DNA from: OMII01 sp947467385
GTDB lineage: Bacteria > Bdellovibrionota_C > UBA2361 > OMII01
Reading direction: 5' to 3'
NCBI GenBank assembly: GCA_044360075.1
Contig: JBIKLA010000003.1
Span: forward strand, 124,001 to 188,000
DNA length: 64,000 nucleotides
Every line of letters starts with the position of its first letter. Position 1 is the stretch's first letter. Positions 25,463 to 33,992 of this stretch are shown here, one piece after another. Made by a program: the position numbers and the translations under genes. A model generated the notes under the pieces. The model saw only the letters and a list, made by a program, of their open reading frames with translations, was not told the origin of the DNA and did no database searches.

Positions 25463-26400
25463 TCCACGCACGCTACCTCTTCCGCATGGATGACATCACC
25501 CCAACAATGCACTGGGGGCGCTTCTGGGGTGTCCTCTCGCTGTTGCGACGAAACCGCGTCCGGCCCCTGCTCGGAATCGTTCCCGACAACCACGATCCGG
25601 CACTTGAGAGGGAGCCAGCGCGAGCCGACTTCTGGGAAACGATGCGGCAACTGAGGGACGAGGGGCTAGTTGAGTTGTCTCAGCACGGCTACCAGCACAC
25701 GCTGATGGCTCGGCCGGGGCTGCAGCTAATCGGGCCGCGATACGGCGTCAAAGAGGTCTCGGAGTTCGCCGGGCGCACCTTCTCCGAGCAGGTGCGCGCC
25801 ATCGACGCAGGGGCACGGATCTTGGACAGCCACGGGCTTCTCACCCCCTACTTCATGGCGCCCAACCACTCCTTTGACTGCTACACGCTGCGGGCGCTCA
25901 AAGCCTGCGGCTTCCGCGCAATCACTGACGGGATCGCGCTCTTTCCCTTTAGGCACGAGGAAATAATCTGCATCCCCCAACAGGCGTGGCGCCCGCGGCG
26001 CATGCCGTGCGGCGTCATCACCATCTGCCTGCACACAAACGAGACGGACGCATTCGCAACGAAGCGAATTCGGGAGTTCTTGCGCACCGGCATTCGAACC
26101 ACTAGCTTTGGTGACGAGGTGGCACGCTTTGCTCCTAACCCGCTTTACAGCGCCGCAAATGCCGCCTTCTGCGGCTTCGCAGCTGGCGCTCACGCTATCC
26201 GGGGCTGGATGCGGACTGCTGCCCAGAAAACTCAACGCGGCGCGCCTCAGGGAAGAACCCCGCAATCTTGCCTATCACCGCTTCCACCATCGCATCCGGG
26301 CAGCTCGCTCCCGCCGAGATTAGGATCCGCACCTTATCGCGATCAGGTATCCAATTCTTCGTGTGCTCCCGACGGCGTGTGTGCAGGTCAAGATGCCTAA
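25459..26400 (+). CDS. DUF2334-like polysaccharide deacetylase
   Basis: A 313-residue protein with NodB-like features: FRMDDITPTMHW (first metal Asp pair), VELSQHGYQHT (metal His), APNHSFDCYTLRALKACGF and the C-terminal strand GVITICLHTNETD. DUF2334 proteins are metal-dependent amidohydrolases of the polysaccharide-deacetylase fold. It follows the FemAB-like gene by ATGA overlap. From about residue 245 the frame runs antisense into the 3' end of ispH for 206 bases, with a low-complexity tail (TPQSCLSPLPPSHPGSSL) that looks unlike a folded domain. The conserved part is complete before that. Confidence 0.75.
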   Translation: MIHARYLFRMDDITPTMHWGRFWGVLSLLRRNRVRPLLGIVPDNHDPALEREPARADFWETMRQLRDEGLVELSQHGYQHTLMARPGLQLIGPRYGVKEVSEFAGRTFSEQVRAIDAGARILDSHGLLTPYFMAPNHSFDCYTLRALKACGFRAITDGIALFPFRHEEIICIPQQAWRPRRMPCGVITICLHTNETDAFATKRIREFLRTGIRTTSFGDEVARFAPNPLYSAANAAFCGFAAGAHAIRGWMRTAAQKTQRGAPQGRTPQSCLSPLPPSHPGSSLPPRLGSAPYRDQVSNSSCAPDGVCAGQDA

Positions 26401-27430
26401 TCTCCGACCGGCTTAAGATCTCGTCCGCATCCCGTACGTAGTACACAGGGAGCCTGCCCTCAGCCAGTTCAACAAGATGGCTTGTGTTTGACGAATTATA
26501 GCCTCCCACCACCACAGCGATATCGCCCGCTGCATCGAGAAGCCCGCCCATAGCGCGCTGGTTTTCGGACGTTGCGTAGCAGAGCGTGTCGCGCGTGTCG
26601 GCATAGTACTTCCCTACTGCTTCATCGCCGAAGCGATCTGAGAGGGCTTGCCTCACCATCTGCGCGATCTCGTGCGTCTCCTCGGCCAGCATCGTGGTTT
26701 GGTTAACGACGCCCATGCGCGTCAGGTCGCGCGGAACGGTGAAGCCCTCCGAGTGCCTGCCGGCGAAATCGGCATAAAACTGCTCAGGCGGCAGCTCGCC
26801 GCGAATATGCCTGGCAAGGAGCTCCGTCTCGGCCTTGTCGCGGACGACGACGCTCGGGCCATCGACCCGGATGTGGGAAAAGGTCGCGCGGGTCTCCTCG
26901 TGCGTGTGCTTGCCATGGATGACTATCGAGTAGCCCTGCTGCGCGAGCTGCCGGCCACGCTTCCATACCTTCTCAACGAACGGGCACGTTGCGTTGTAGC
27001 TTTGCGGGTCGATCCCCACGCTGTGTAGGGTGTCAAAGATCTCCTTCGTCGTGCCGAATGCCGGCACGATAACCACATCGTCAGGCTGCAGAAGCGAGAA
27101 CGGGATGAGCTGCTCGCCATCTGCGGTCTGCAGGAACTTAACCCCAAGCCGCACGAGGTCTGCGTTCACGTTGGGGTTGTGAATCATCTCGCTTAAGATA
27201 AACACCCGCTTGTTCGGGTTCTCCTCAAGCGCCCGGTAGGCGATCTCGATGGCGTTCTCGACGCCGTAGCAAAAGCCAAAGAAACGCGCGATGCGAAACA
27301 CCACTGGGCCAAGGTCTATCTCGGTCGGAGCAAGATCCTCCTTGCGCGGATCGTCCGCCGCCCGGCGCCGCTTTATAGTCCCGATCAGGTCCGAGCGGTA
27401 CGCCCGGGGTATGTCAAATTGCTTCGGCAT
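26195..27430 (-). CDS. ispH: 4-hydroxy-3-methylbut-2-enyl diphosphate reductase IspH, long form
   Basis: Last enzyme of the MEP pathway to isoprenoids; 4Fe-4S protein. The three cluster Cys are in GFCYGVENAI (Cys54), TCPFVEK (Cys149) and TLCYATSENQ (Cys284); the GGYNSSNTSHL and SAGASCPDAM motifs are near the end. At 411 residues it is longer than the usual 310 and resembles the long form of cyanobacteria and plants. Its 3' end overlaps the convergent deacetylase frame by 206 bases. Confidence 0.96.
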   Translation of the reverse strand: MPKQFDIPRAYRSDLIGTIKRRRAADDPRKEDLAPTEIDLGPVVFRIARFFGFCYGVENAIEIAYRALEENPNKRVFILSEMIHNPNVNADLVRLGVKFLQTADGEQLIPFSLLQPDDVVIVPAFGTTKEIFDTLHSVGIDPQSYNATCPFVEKVWKRGRQLAQQGYSIVIHGKHTHEETRATFSHIRVDGPSVVVRDKAETELLARHIRGELPPEQFYADFAGRHSEGFTVPRDLTRMGVVNQTTMLAEETHEIAQMVRQALSDRFGDEAVGKYYADTRDTLCYATSENQRAMGGLLDAAGDIAVVVGGYNSSNTSHLVELAEGRLPVYYVRDADEILSRSEIRHLDLHTRRREHTKNWIPDRDKVRILISAGASCPDAMVEAVIGKIAGFFPEARRVEFSGQQSASSPG

Positions 27431-27572
27431 GGCCGGAGATTACCACGGCCCTGAAGCCTGAGTCCATGAAGCCCTCCAGCGCCCCGAAGGTATGGCTGCC
27501 TTGGGTGCAACGCGGCGACTAGGGCTTGGCTCCACCCCCGCGCGGCCCACTTTTGTGGGCTACTCGACGGCG

Positions 27573-28574
27573 CTACTCACCCCCGGGGATAACCGCCCCG
27601 TACACTACGTCATCCTCGCTGGCCGGCGAAGGCGTCGGCAGCTTGGGAGCCTTTCTCAGCCTGGGGACTACGAGCTTCGGAATAACTGGGCCAACCTCTT
27701 CGGGTACCGGGGTGAGATCCGGCTCCGGCCTCGGCGCGGCCGTGCCGAAAGGCGGGGCCTGCACCTCAGTCGCGCTAGGAGTAACAAACACACCCTTGGT
27801 GGGGGCCGCGGGCACCGTGGGCTCAGGTGTTGGAGTAGCGGAGACCGTCACGCCGGGCGTGTGGGTGGGTGTCGGCGTAGGAACACTGGTGAGGCCGTCG
27901 GCCCCGTTTGTAAATATCGGCCCGAGCGCTAGGTCAACATCCTTCAGACCCTCGAATCGAAATGCCATCGTAATAGCCCCAACGCAGGTAAGGCGGGCAA
28001 GTCCACGTGGGCCCTCGCGCGAAAACTCGGAAAAAGGGATGGAAAGCTCATCCGTGGAGCGTGGCGAATCGAACCTCACTGCCGCAGCGGAGAACCTCTG
28101 CCCCGTCGCGTCGTCGGCATCGTAGATGCGCACATCGACCTGAAGCGGAGGGCAGTCGATCGTATTGTCCGCATCGACGCACTCGAACTCCGCCGCAAAA
28201 TCTCGCACAACGACTGCCGTGGCTCCTGACGCAGTGAGATCGAAGCAGCCCAGTCCGGCGCCCGAGAGGCGCTCTGGGTAGGCATCCCCATCCCAGCTCA
28301 AGGCCAGCGAATGCAGGGCCTCGCCGTCGGCGATCAGCTTAAGCATGCGGCCCTCGTTGGGCTGAATCGAGAGAAGCGCCTCGCCCTCATTTCCCCCAGT
28401 CACCACAACCCCGGTCGTGCCGCCTAGTGAGAATTTGGAGCGCAGTGTCTTGGAGCAGATTGTGTCGTGAGCGCAAGAGAGCTCAAGGGACTCCTCAAAT
28501 CGCTCAAGCGGCAGGGCTTCCGCCCAAAGGGGCCACGCAAGGCATGCCAAAAATAGTGCTCGTGTTCTCGCCAT
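27573..28574 (-). CDS. Secreted protein with Thr-Pro-rich linker, function unknown
   Basis: A 333-residue exported protein. Signal peptide (ending near ALPLERF), a domain of about 210 residues rich in acidic strands with about six Cys (SCAHDTICS, GLGCFDL, FECVDADNTIDCPP, RLTCVGA), and a C-terminal low-complexity stretch (about 235-315) made of PTPTPTHTPG and VTVSATPTPEP-type repeats. A short tail follows, with no clear membrane helix. No family recognised. It shares its design with the larger secreted protein at 5840-7105. Confidence 0.7.
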   Translation of the reverse strand: MARTRALFLACLAWPLWAEALPLERFEESLELSCAHDTICSKTLRSKFSLGGTTGVVVTGGNEGEALLSIQPNEGRMLKLIADGEALHSLALSWDGDAYPERLSGAGLGCFDLTASGATAVVVRDFAAEFECVDADNTIDCPPLQVDVRIYDADDATGQRFSAAAVRFDSPRSTDELSIPFSEFSREGPRGLARLTCVGAITMAFRFEGLKDVDLALGPIFTNGADGLTSVPTPTPTHTPGVTVSATPTPEPTVPAAPTKGVFVTPSATEVQAPPFGTAAPRPEPDLTPVPEEVGPVIPKLVVPRLRKAPKLPTPSPASEDDVVYGAVIPGGE

Positions 28575-28835
28575 TTACCAATTCCAACGGACTCTAAAGC
28601 TATAGTCGGCCAGCCGCTCACCCCTCTGGAGAGAGATGCTGGCTGCCGGGAAAAGAATTCGCTCTAAGCCACCCTAACCCGTCCAAAGGCCGAGGCGAAG
28701 AGCCCGCGCGCGCCTAAAACCGGGTTGCGGAAATCGATGGCACGGAGTTTCTCAGCGCCGAGGCCCGAACCTTTATTTCTCGGGACAGATCGATTATGGA
28801 TCCCGCCTGTCCGTCTATTGTGCAGGAAGCGAACG

Positions 28836-29363
28836 ATGATTAAGCCCGACCATTGGATTAGAGCATTCGCAGGGGCGGGAGGGATCTCCCCTTTCAATCC
28901 GGAGCACGTAAATCCGGCGAGCTACGACGTCACTGTCGGGAGTCACTGGATATGCCCCACTCGCGATCCAGAGGAGATAGTGTCGGACTCTATCGTTTTA
29001 TTCCCGGGTGAGGTCATCCTGGCCACCACTCAGGAGTACCTCAAGATGCCTCGAGATGTCGTATGCGACCTCAAGCTCAAGAGCTCACTTGGCCGCCTTT
29101 GGCTTAACCACAGCTTAAGTGGCTGGATCGACTGCGGCTTCGAGGGACAGGTAACACTAGAACTGCAGAATCTCGGCCCTTATCCGCGGGAGCTGGTAAA
29201 GGGCATGCGGGTAGCCCAGCTTGTTTTCCTCGGAATGTCTGCACCGCCCGAGTTCGCCTACGGCGAAGGCGGAAGAGGCCACTACCAGGGTCAGGCTGGG
29301 GCAACAAAGGCCTGGAGCGATGAGTTCTTCCCCCGCGTTTTAGGGCCGAAAAAGGGCTCGTAG
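28836..29363 (+). CDS. dcd: dCTP deaminase-family protein
   Basis: Deaminates dCTP to dUTP for thymidylate synthesis. The 175-residue product has NPASYDVTVGSHW (strand with the Asp), KSSLGRLWLNHSLSGWIDCG (catalytic region; the family has SS-AR-G-...AG-ID-G) and GQVTLELQNLGP with the Glu of the family's LTLE-N. A Gln-rich C-terminal stretch follows (YQGQ). The start at ATG 28836 is used because it follows GCAGGAAGCG; the frame is open 37 codons upstream. The dCTP/dUTP subtype cannot be told apart by eye. Confidence 0.82.
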   Translation: MIKPDHWIRAFAGAGGISPFNPEHVNPASYDVTVGSHWICPTRDPEEIVSDSIVLFPGEVILATTQEYLKMPRDVVCDLKLKSSLGRLWLNHSLSGWIDCGFEGQVTLELQNLGPYPRELVKGMRVAQLVFLGMSAPPEFAYGEGGRGHYQGQAGATKAWSDEFFPRVLGPKKGS

Positions 29364-29512
29364 GAGACCTATTTCATGCAAAAAGGGGCACTTACGGTCC
29401 TTTTATAAAGGCCCTTTGTTGAGATTAGATGGCGTCCGTGGTAGCCTCTCAGTCCGTTTGGGGCGGGAGTCCGCCTACGTGTTGGAAGTAGAATCTTTAG
29501 AAGATAGCAGTT

Positions 29513-29779
29513 ATGGCAAACCACAAGTCTGCAATTAAGCGTCACCGCCAAAGCATCAAGCGCCGCGAGGCTAACCGTTCAGCTCGTGCAACGGTCCGTA
29601 CCGCCCTCAAGAACGCCACAGCGGCAGCAGCCTCCGGAGACAAAGCCGAGGCCCAGAAGCTCGCCCGCCAGGCGGAGTCACTCATGTCGAAGGCCTCCAA
29701 GAAGCGGCTCTTCCACAAGGCAACCCTCGCCAGGAAGATCAGCCGCCTTCAGAGCAAGGCTGCTAAGGTTTCCAAGTAA
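29513..29779 (+). CDS. rpsT: Ribosomal protein S20
   Basis: Binds the 5' domain of 16S rRNA. The 88-residue, very basic helical protein begins ANHKSAIKRHRQS and contains RREANRSARATVRTALKN, the family signature, with SKASKKRLFHKATLARKISR near the end. It is a single gene, with a strong intrinsic terminator after it. Confidence 0.97.
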   Translation: MANHKSAIKRHRQSIKRREANRSARATVRTALKNATAAAASGDKAEAQKLARQAESLMSKASKKRLFHKATLARKISRLQSKAAKVSK

Positions 29780-29822
29780 GACGCTAGACGTCAGCGGGAT
29801 CGCGATAGCGAATCCCGAATGG

Positions 29823-29863
29823 AAAACCCGGTGTCCCCTTTTTGGGGGCGCCGGGTTTTTTTG
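29823..29863 (+). terminator. Intrinsic terminator after rpsT
   Basis: AAAACCCGG (29823-29831) pairs with CCGGGTTTT (29851-29859), with an inner CCCC/GGGG pair and a T-run of seven. A textbook structure 43 bases after the S20 stop. Confidence 0.9.
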
Positions 29864-29940
29864 CTTGGGGGCAGTGCTAGGGAAACTCCAGTTTCACAAT
29901 CCGTACGTCCCCTCTCCTTTCCCCTCCCCGTTCCCCTGAA

Positions 29941-29954
29941 CGTGAACGTTCACG
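29941..29954. promoter_or_regulatory. 14-bp palindrome between convergent rpsT and the next gene
   Basis: CGTGAACGTTCACG is perfectly palindromic. Its flanks are also partly complementary (CCTTTCCCC-type on the left, GGGAATGG-type on the right), which suggests a larger imperfect hairpin. It lies 46 bases downstream of the stop of the minus-strand gene ending at 30000, so it may be a terminator or a protein-binding site. Confidence 0.4.
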
Positions 29955-29999
29955 GGTAAGGGAATGGAAAAGGTAAAAGCTAGGGGCGCAGGATAGCCG

Positions 30000-30503
30000 C
30001 TAACGAGCCCCCAGAACCTTCAGCGCCTCCCCAAGAACATCCGGCTCAAACACCGATGCGAGCAGCACGCTCTTCATAAAGTTAGAGGGAGGCAGCTCAG
30101 CGCCCTTGAGACCCTGCTCAATAATCGAGTCGACTTCCTTCACGATCTTCTTAAAGGTGGCGGCGTCCGTAACCTTGATGCCGTCCTCGCCGCGGTCGTA
30201 GGTGGCGTTGAACGCATCGGCGTGGGTGTCAATAATGCGGCCGACCACAGACTCGACGAGCTCCGGGTGCGCGTACCGCGCCAGCCCCACAAAGAAGATC
30301 TCGCGCTTTGGGTAGTTCCGCTCAACGAAGGCCCGGATGGCCGGCGCCTTGCCGGATCCCGCGGCAGCACGGAAATCCTTGGCGAACGAGGCCGCCTGGG
30401 GATTGGCACTTCCCTCACGCTTGAGGAAGCCCTTCAGGGCAGAGTTAAGGTTTTTGGCTTTGCAGAAGCCCTGCTCTATTTCGTCGATAGTGGTTGGCAA
30501 CAT
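30000..30503 (-). CDS. Helical protein, function unknown
   Basis: A 167-residue protein with several predicted helices and no signal peptide or membrane helix. The pattern TIDEIEQGFCKAKNLNSALK, FAKDFRAAAGSGKAPAIRAF and ATFKKIVKEVDSIIEQ is consistent with a soluble all-alpha protein. Nothing recognisable by family. Its nearest neighbour on the same strand is the LpoB-like gene to its right, about 90 bases away. Confidence 0.6.
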   Translation of the reverse strand: MLPTTIDEIEQGFCKAKNLNSALKGFLKREGSANPQAASFAKDFRAAAGSGKAPAIRAFVERNYPKREIFFVGLARYAHPELVESVVGRIIDTHADAFNATYDRGEDGIKVTDAATFKKIVKEVDSIIEQGLKGAELPPSNFMKSVLLASVFEPDVLGEALKVLGAR

Positions 30504-30592
30504 GGCAGTCCGTCCGTAAATTCAGCTCAGTAACTCTCGAAGGCTACCACAACTGTTCGGGCAACTACAGCCGTCCCCGATGCCGGTCCGAG

Positions 30593-31287
30593 CTACTGCC
30601 CAAAGAACGACCGGGTCGCTGTCTTGCGGATCTCCTTCTCGTCTGACCACTCCAGGATGCCGGTCGAGAGGTTCTTAAGGCTCATCGTGAACTTGTAGTA
30701 CACGTCCTTGGTATCGCTGTTTCTCTGCTCAATCTCAGAGAAGTTCGCGGTCACCATGTACTCTGGGGCAAGCTGGCGGCCGAACTTCACAGCTCCACCG
30801 GCCTGCGTCAGGCCGCTCTCCTGTTGGTATCGGACCTCGTCGATAGCCTGGGAATCCGTCGTGCGGTCAATAAAGCGAAACTTGCCCGACTTGAGAAGCC
30901 GCGCACGTATTGAGTCGGTAATCGACTCAGTGTCGATGTGCTGCATCGTCTTGTTCTTGACGCGGTCGATCGCAACCACCGGCCGGCGGCGGCTCGTCTC
31001 CTCCACTATGGTAGGGAAGGTAAGCATCGAGTCGACCATGGACTGCGCAATCTGCTGCAGGTCCGATGACCCAAAGTCGGACTCGATTCCCTCAACCTTG
31101 ACGTCGTCCTGAGCCTGGTTTTGGCCCTGCGATCCTGCTTGCGGGGCCGAAGAGGCGCTGCCAGGAGCGACAAGTGAGTTCACCCCTGTGGCTGACGAGA
31201 GCGCATCGACCCCGGAACGCTTGGCAAGCCAACGCAGCCCTGAACGCCCACAATGAGCGACGCGATAGCAAAACGATTAAGTGACAT
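30593..31287 (-). CDS. lpoB: LpoB-like penicillin-binding-protein activator, apparently frameshifted
   Basis: LpoB is an outer-membrane lipoprotein that stimulates PBP1B. The downstream frame (30593-31183) has the LpoB/CsgG-like domain: DSMLTFPTIVEE, RPVVAIDRVKNKT, SIRARLLKSGKFRFIDR, LAPEYMVTANFSEIEQR. It has no signal peptide of its own and would need a GTG start at 31183. Another frame upstream starts at ATG 31287 with GGGGAG at good spacing and reads MSLNRFAIASLIVGVQGC, a lipobox-like start, then stops at 31181-31183. Adding one base at the C-run 31210-31213 joins the two. Either a real frameshift or a sequencing error. Confidence 0.7.
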
Positions 31288-31479
31288 AGAGCTCCCCAAC
31301 CAAAATGACAGATTCCACCTACTTTCAAACCCTGAGGGTCGGCCGTGGCAACCTGCTACTTTATAAATTGAGTCAAAAATCTCATGCGTCTTAGTGGTCT
31401 TAAGGGCTTAGTCTCGGGCACCACCAAAGAACGGCGTTAGATGATCAAGTAGTTGGCTGCCAATGGGAGCCGCCCGCCC

Positions 31480-32148
31480 CTAGAAGTATTGTCGCATCCG
31501 CTCAGCGTCAGCCGGCTCCAGAGGCTCATTTCCGCTTATCATCCCTACTGATGGCGGAAAGTGCTGGTGAGCTTTTGGCAGCTCCACAAACCCAAAACGC
31601 GCATAAAAGCCGGGGTCGACCTCCGAAAATAGCAGGAACCGCACACCTGAATTCTCAAGCCGAAAAATCTCCATGACGGCCCGCACGAGCAGGGTCGCAC
31701 CCCCCTTGCGCTGCTGCCCTGGAGCCGTTGCAACTCGCGCCAACCCGATTCGGTCACGCGAAAAGCGCAGAGTGTTGAGCGCCGTGACCACGATGCCGTC
31801 GGGCAGCTCAAGAAGATAGGCTTTGCCGCGAAGGTGATCCCGGTCGGATGCGTAGCTCGCTATGAAATCCTCGCGCGACTGTCCCTGCCCCCAGGCCTCG
31901 TACCCAAATCCGAGGACGAGCGCCTCATCCTCAGGAACAACGGGCCGGACCCGTGCTATCGGGGTGAAGCGCGGCTCTCCACTGGCTACCGGCTCATGAA
32001 ACATGCCGAGCGGCCTGGCCCACGTGGCTGCGCAATCGTTGTCATAGAGGCAACGATACACCTGCAGGGGCTTTTCCTCCTCGGAGTGTAGGGCCTCTCC
32101 GAGCCCAAGGTAATCCATGCCCTTTACGTGACGGTAGATCGTCCACAT
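31480..32148 (-). CDS. DUF1653 domain fused to a GNAT acetyltransferase
   Basis: A 222-residue protein. Residues 1-52 match DUF1653: IYRHVKGMDYLGLGEALHSE, VYRCLYDNDC, WARPLGMFHEPV. After a linker, residues 70-200 have a GNAT fold: VRPVVPEDEALVLGFGYEAW, then LLELPDGIVVTALNTLR, VATAPGQQRKGGATLLVRAV (acetyl-CoA loop, Q-x-x-GG) and FYARFGFVEL. DUF1653 is normally a short stand-alone protein; the fusion is unusual. Last gene of the fabI-lptE group on the minus strand. Confidence 0.82.
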   Translation of the reverse strand: MWTIYRHVKGMDYLGLGEALHSEEEKPLQVYRCLYDNDCAATWARPLGMFHEPVASGEPRFTPIARVRPVVPEDEALVLGFGYEAWGQGQSREDFIASYASDRDHLRGKAYLLELPDGIVVTALNTLRFSRDRIGLARVATAPGQQRKGGATLLVRAVMEIFRLENSGVRFLLFSEVDPGFYARFGFVELPKAHQHFPPSVGMISGNEPLEPADAERMRQYF

Positions 32149-32164
32149 GCGAGCTTCCCCAGCC

Positions 32165-32758
32165 CTAGAAATCCGGTGCCACGGACTTTTCGTATATTAT
32201 TTCCGCCGCATCCGCCGACATCGACAGCAGCGCCTGTGCCTGCTGGCCTCGCGCCAGTTCACGCTGCGTGAGCCCTGAGAGGTCCTGCGTCGAAATAGAG
32301 CCGCTCGCGAAGTCCGGAGATGTCGTCACAACGGTCGAGGCGTTCGTCGCAAAGTTTTTGGTCACCCGCACCTGGTCGTCACGCCATAGCACCTTGCCCG
32401 TGACGCGGCGCAGCTCTCCCGCTAGGATCATCGTGCTGTCCATCTGGCTCGCGGTGTTGTTCGATGAGACCGTGTCCGTGGACTGGGTCAAGGAAACAAC
32501 ACGCACCTTGAGCACGGCATCCGCCTGGATCTGCTTGTCGACGACAGTTACTGCGCCATAGCTGTCAAACTGGTCGCTCAAGGCATCGGTAACGATATCG
32601 GCTAGCCCCAGCTCCGTGGAATCGTTTTCAACTTTTGGGATGTAGATATTCTTTACGTCAGGAGGGAGGATTGTCCCGCTTCCCTGCAGCGTGTAGCCAC
32701 ACGCTGAAAGCAGAATAATCGCTACTGGAAGAAACACCCGCTGCAGGCACTGCGACAT
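32165..32758 (-). CDS. lptE: LPS-assembly lipoprotein LptE
   Basis: Outer-membrane lipoprotein that plugs the LptD barrel during lipopolysaccharide export. The 197 residues start with a signal and lipobox LSAC (Cys20), followed at once by GYTLQGSG, the LptE signature, then LPPDVKNIYIPKVEN, LADIVTDALSDQF and VVDKQIQADAVLKVRV. It is two bases from the gene upstream, so it is in an operon. This supports an LPS-bearing outer membrane. Confidence 0.93.
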   Translation of the reverse strand: MSQCLQRVFLPVAIILLSACGYTLQGSGTILPPDVKNIYIPKVENDSTELGLADIVTDALSDQFDSYGAVTVVDKQIQADAVLKVRVVSLTQSTDTVSSNNTASQMDSTMILAGELRRVTGKVLWRDDQVRVTKNFATNASTVVTTSPDFASGSISTQDLSGLTQRELARGQQAQALLSMSADAAEIIYEKSVAPDF

Positions 32759-32760
32759 AA

Positions 32761-33126
32761 CTATCCCTTCCTCGTCTTAATGGTGCTAATCCTTTTTGGC
32801 AGGTGGTCCGTGTAGGCCCGGAGCCCCTTGCCGCGCGCCCGCAGGGTTTTGAGAGAGCGATCAACGTGCGTCCTCATCTCCTCCGCGAGCTCGATTACCT
32901 TACCATGCTGAGCAACGATGCGCCTCCCGAGCTCGATCTCCTTTAGGGGAAGCTGGCCACGGCCATCCAGGCTGCGTTTCCAACTTTTCTCCCAATCTGC
33001 GAAGGCGTCACAGTATTGCTCCAGCTCATCGAGAGCTGCAGGCGATGCCTCTTCAAGGGAGATTAACAGAGCTCTGCCGAGCTCAAGGACGACTTTGCCC
33101 TCACTGGAAGGCCGAGCCGCACTCAT
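32761..33126 (-). CDS. Small helical protein in the fabI-lptE group, function unknown
   Basis: A 121-residue, mainly helical protein with no signal peptide. Heptad-like repeats (ALDELEQYCDAFADWEKSW, HGKVIELAEEMRTHVDRSLKTL) suggest a coiled coil, and the tail is basic. Something like a FlgN/FliT-type chaperone is possible on shape alone, without evidence. It is 6 bases after fabI and 2 bases before lptE, so it is very likely cotranscribed. Confidence 0.6.
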   Translation of the reverse strand: MSAARPSSEGKVVLELGRALLISLEEASPAALDELEQYCDAFADWEKSWKRSLDGRGQLPLKEIELGRRIVAQHGKVIELAEEMRTHVDRSLKTLRARGKGLRAYTDHLPKRISTIKTRKG

Positions 33127-33132
33127 AGGGCC

Positions 33133-33903
33133 TTAGAAACCCATGATGCTGAAGCCGCAGTCGACGTACACGACCTCTCCTGTGACTCCCGATCCGAGGG
33201 GCCCAAGGAGATAGAGGCTAGTGTTTCCGACATCCTCCTGCGTTACGTTGCGCTTGAGGGGTGCCTTCTCTGCAAACGCCGTAAGCATGTCACGGAGGCC
33301 AGGAATGCCGCTCGCTGCAAGTGTCTTAATCGGGCCTGCTGAAATTGCGTTGACGCGGATATTGTTCTGACCGAGGTCAGCCGCAAGGTACCGCACTGAC
33401 GCCTCAAGGGCCGCCTTTGCAACGCCCATGACGTTGTAGTTCGGGACAACGCGCTCTGCCCCGAGATACGAGAGGGTAAGAATTGATCCGCCCTTCTCAG
33501 CCATAAGCGGAAGGGCCCGCTTCGAAACGGAGATGAGGGAGTACGCCGAGATATCGAGCGCCATCTGGAACCCGCGCCGACTCGTCTCTACGAAACGCTT
33601 TGAGAGATCTTCCTTCTCTGCGTAGGCGAGAGAGTGTACAACCGCATCGATCGAGCCCCAGCGATTGCCAAGCTCGGTGAACATCGCGTCGATCTGCTCC
33701 TCGTGCTGCACGTCACAGGGAAGGACGGTCTTGCACCCGATGCTCTCCGCAAGTGGGCGAACGCGGCGCTCAAGCGCCTCGTTAAGGTAGTTGAAGGCAA
33801 GCTCGGCGCCCTCGCGATGCAGGGCCTCTGCGATGCCCCAAGCGATACTGCGCTCGTTAGCAACTCCAAGAACCAATACCTTCTTGCCGTCAAACATTCC
33901 CAT
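33133..33903 (-). CDS. fabI: Enoyl-[acyl-carrier-protein] reductase FabI
   Basis: NADH-dependent reductase that completes each elongation cycle of fatty acid synthesis. The 256 residues show the SDR-type VLGVANERSIAWG (nucleotide loop), VHSLAYAEKED, and the catalytic YNVMGVAK (Tyr-x6-Lys). The GPIKTLAASGI and C-terminal VVYVDCGFSIMGF are typical of FabI. The ATG at 33903 is preferred over an earlier in-frame codon at 33927. Head of a group with a small helical gene, lptE and the DUF1653-GNAT gene. Confidence 0.95.
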   Translation of the reverse strand: MGMFDGKKVLVLGVANERSIAWGIAEALHREGAELAFNYLNEALERRVRPLAESIGCKTVLPCDVQHEEQIDAMFTELGNRWGSIDAVVHSLAYAEKEDLSKRFVETSRRGFQMALDISAYSLISVSKRALPLMAEKGGSILTLSYLGAERVVPNYNVMGVAKAALEASVRYLAADLGQNNIRVNAISAGPIKTLAASGIPGLRDMLTAFAEKAPLKRNVTQEDVGNTSLYLLGPLGSGVTGEVVYVDCGFSIMGF

Positions 33904-33992
33904 GGTGGGTACCCCTGTCAGTTGCATTGAACGACGATCGATACAGACTCGTCTTGAAGCTTAATGGCCCCGATGGAGGGCCGAGCACAGGC

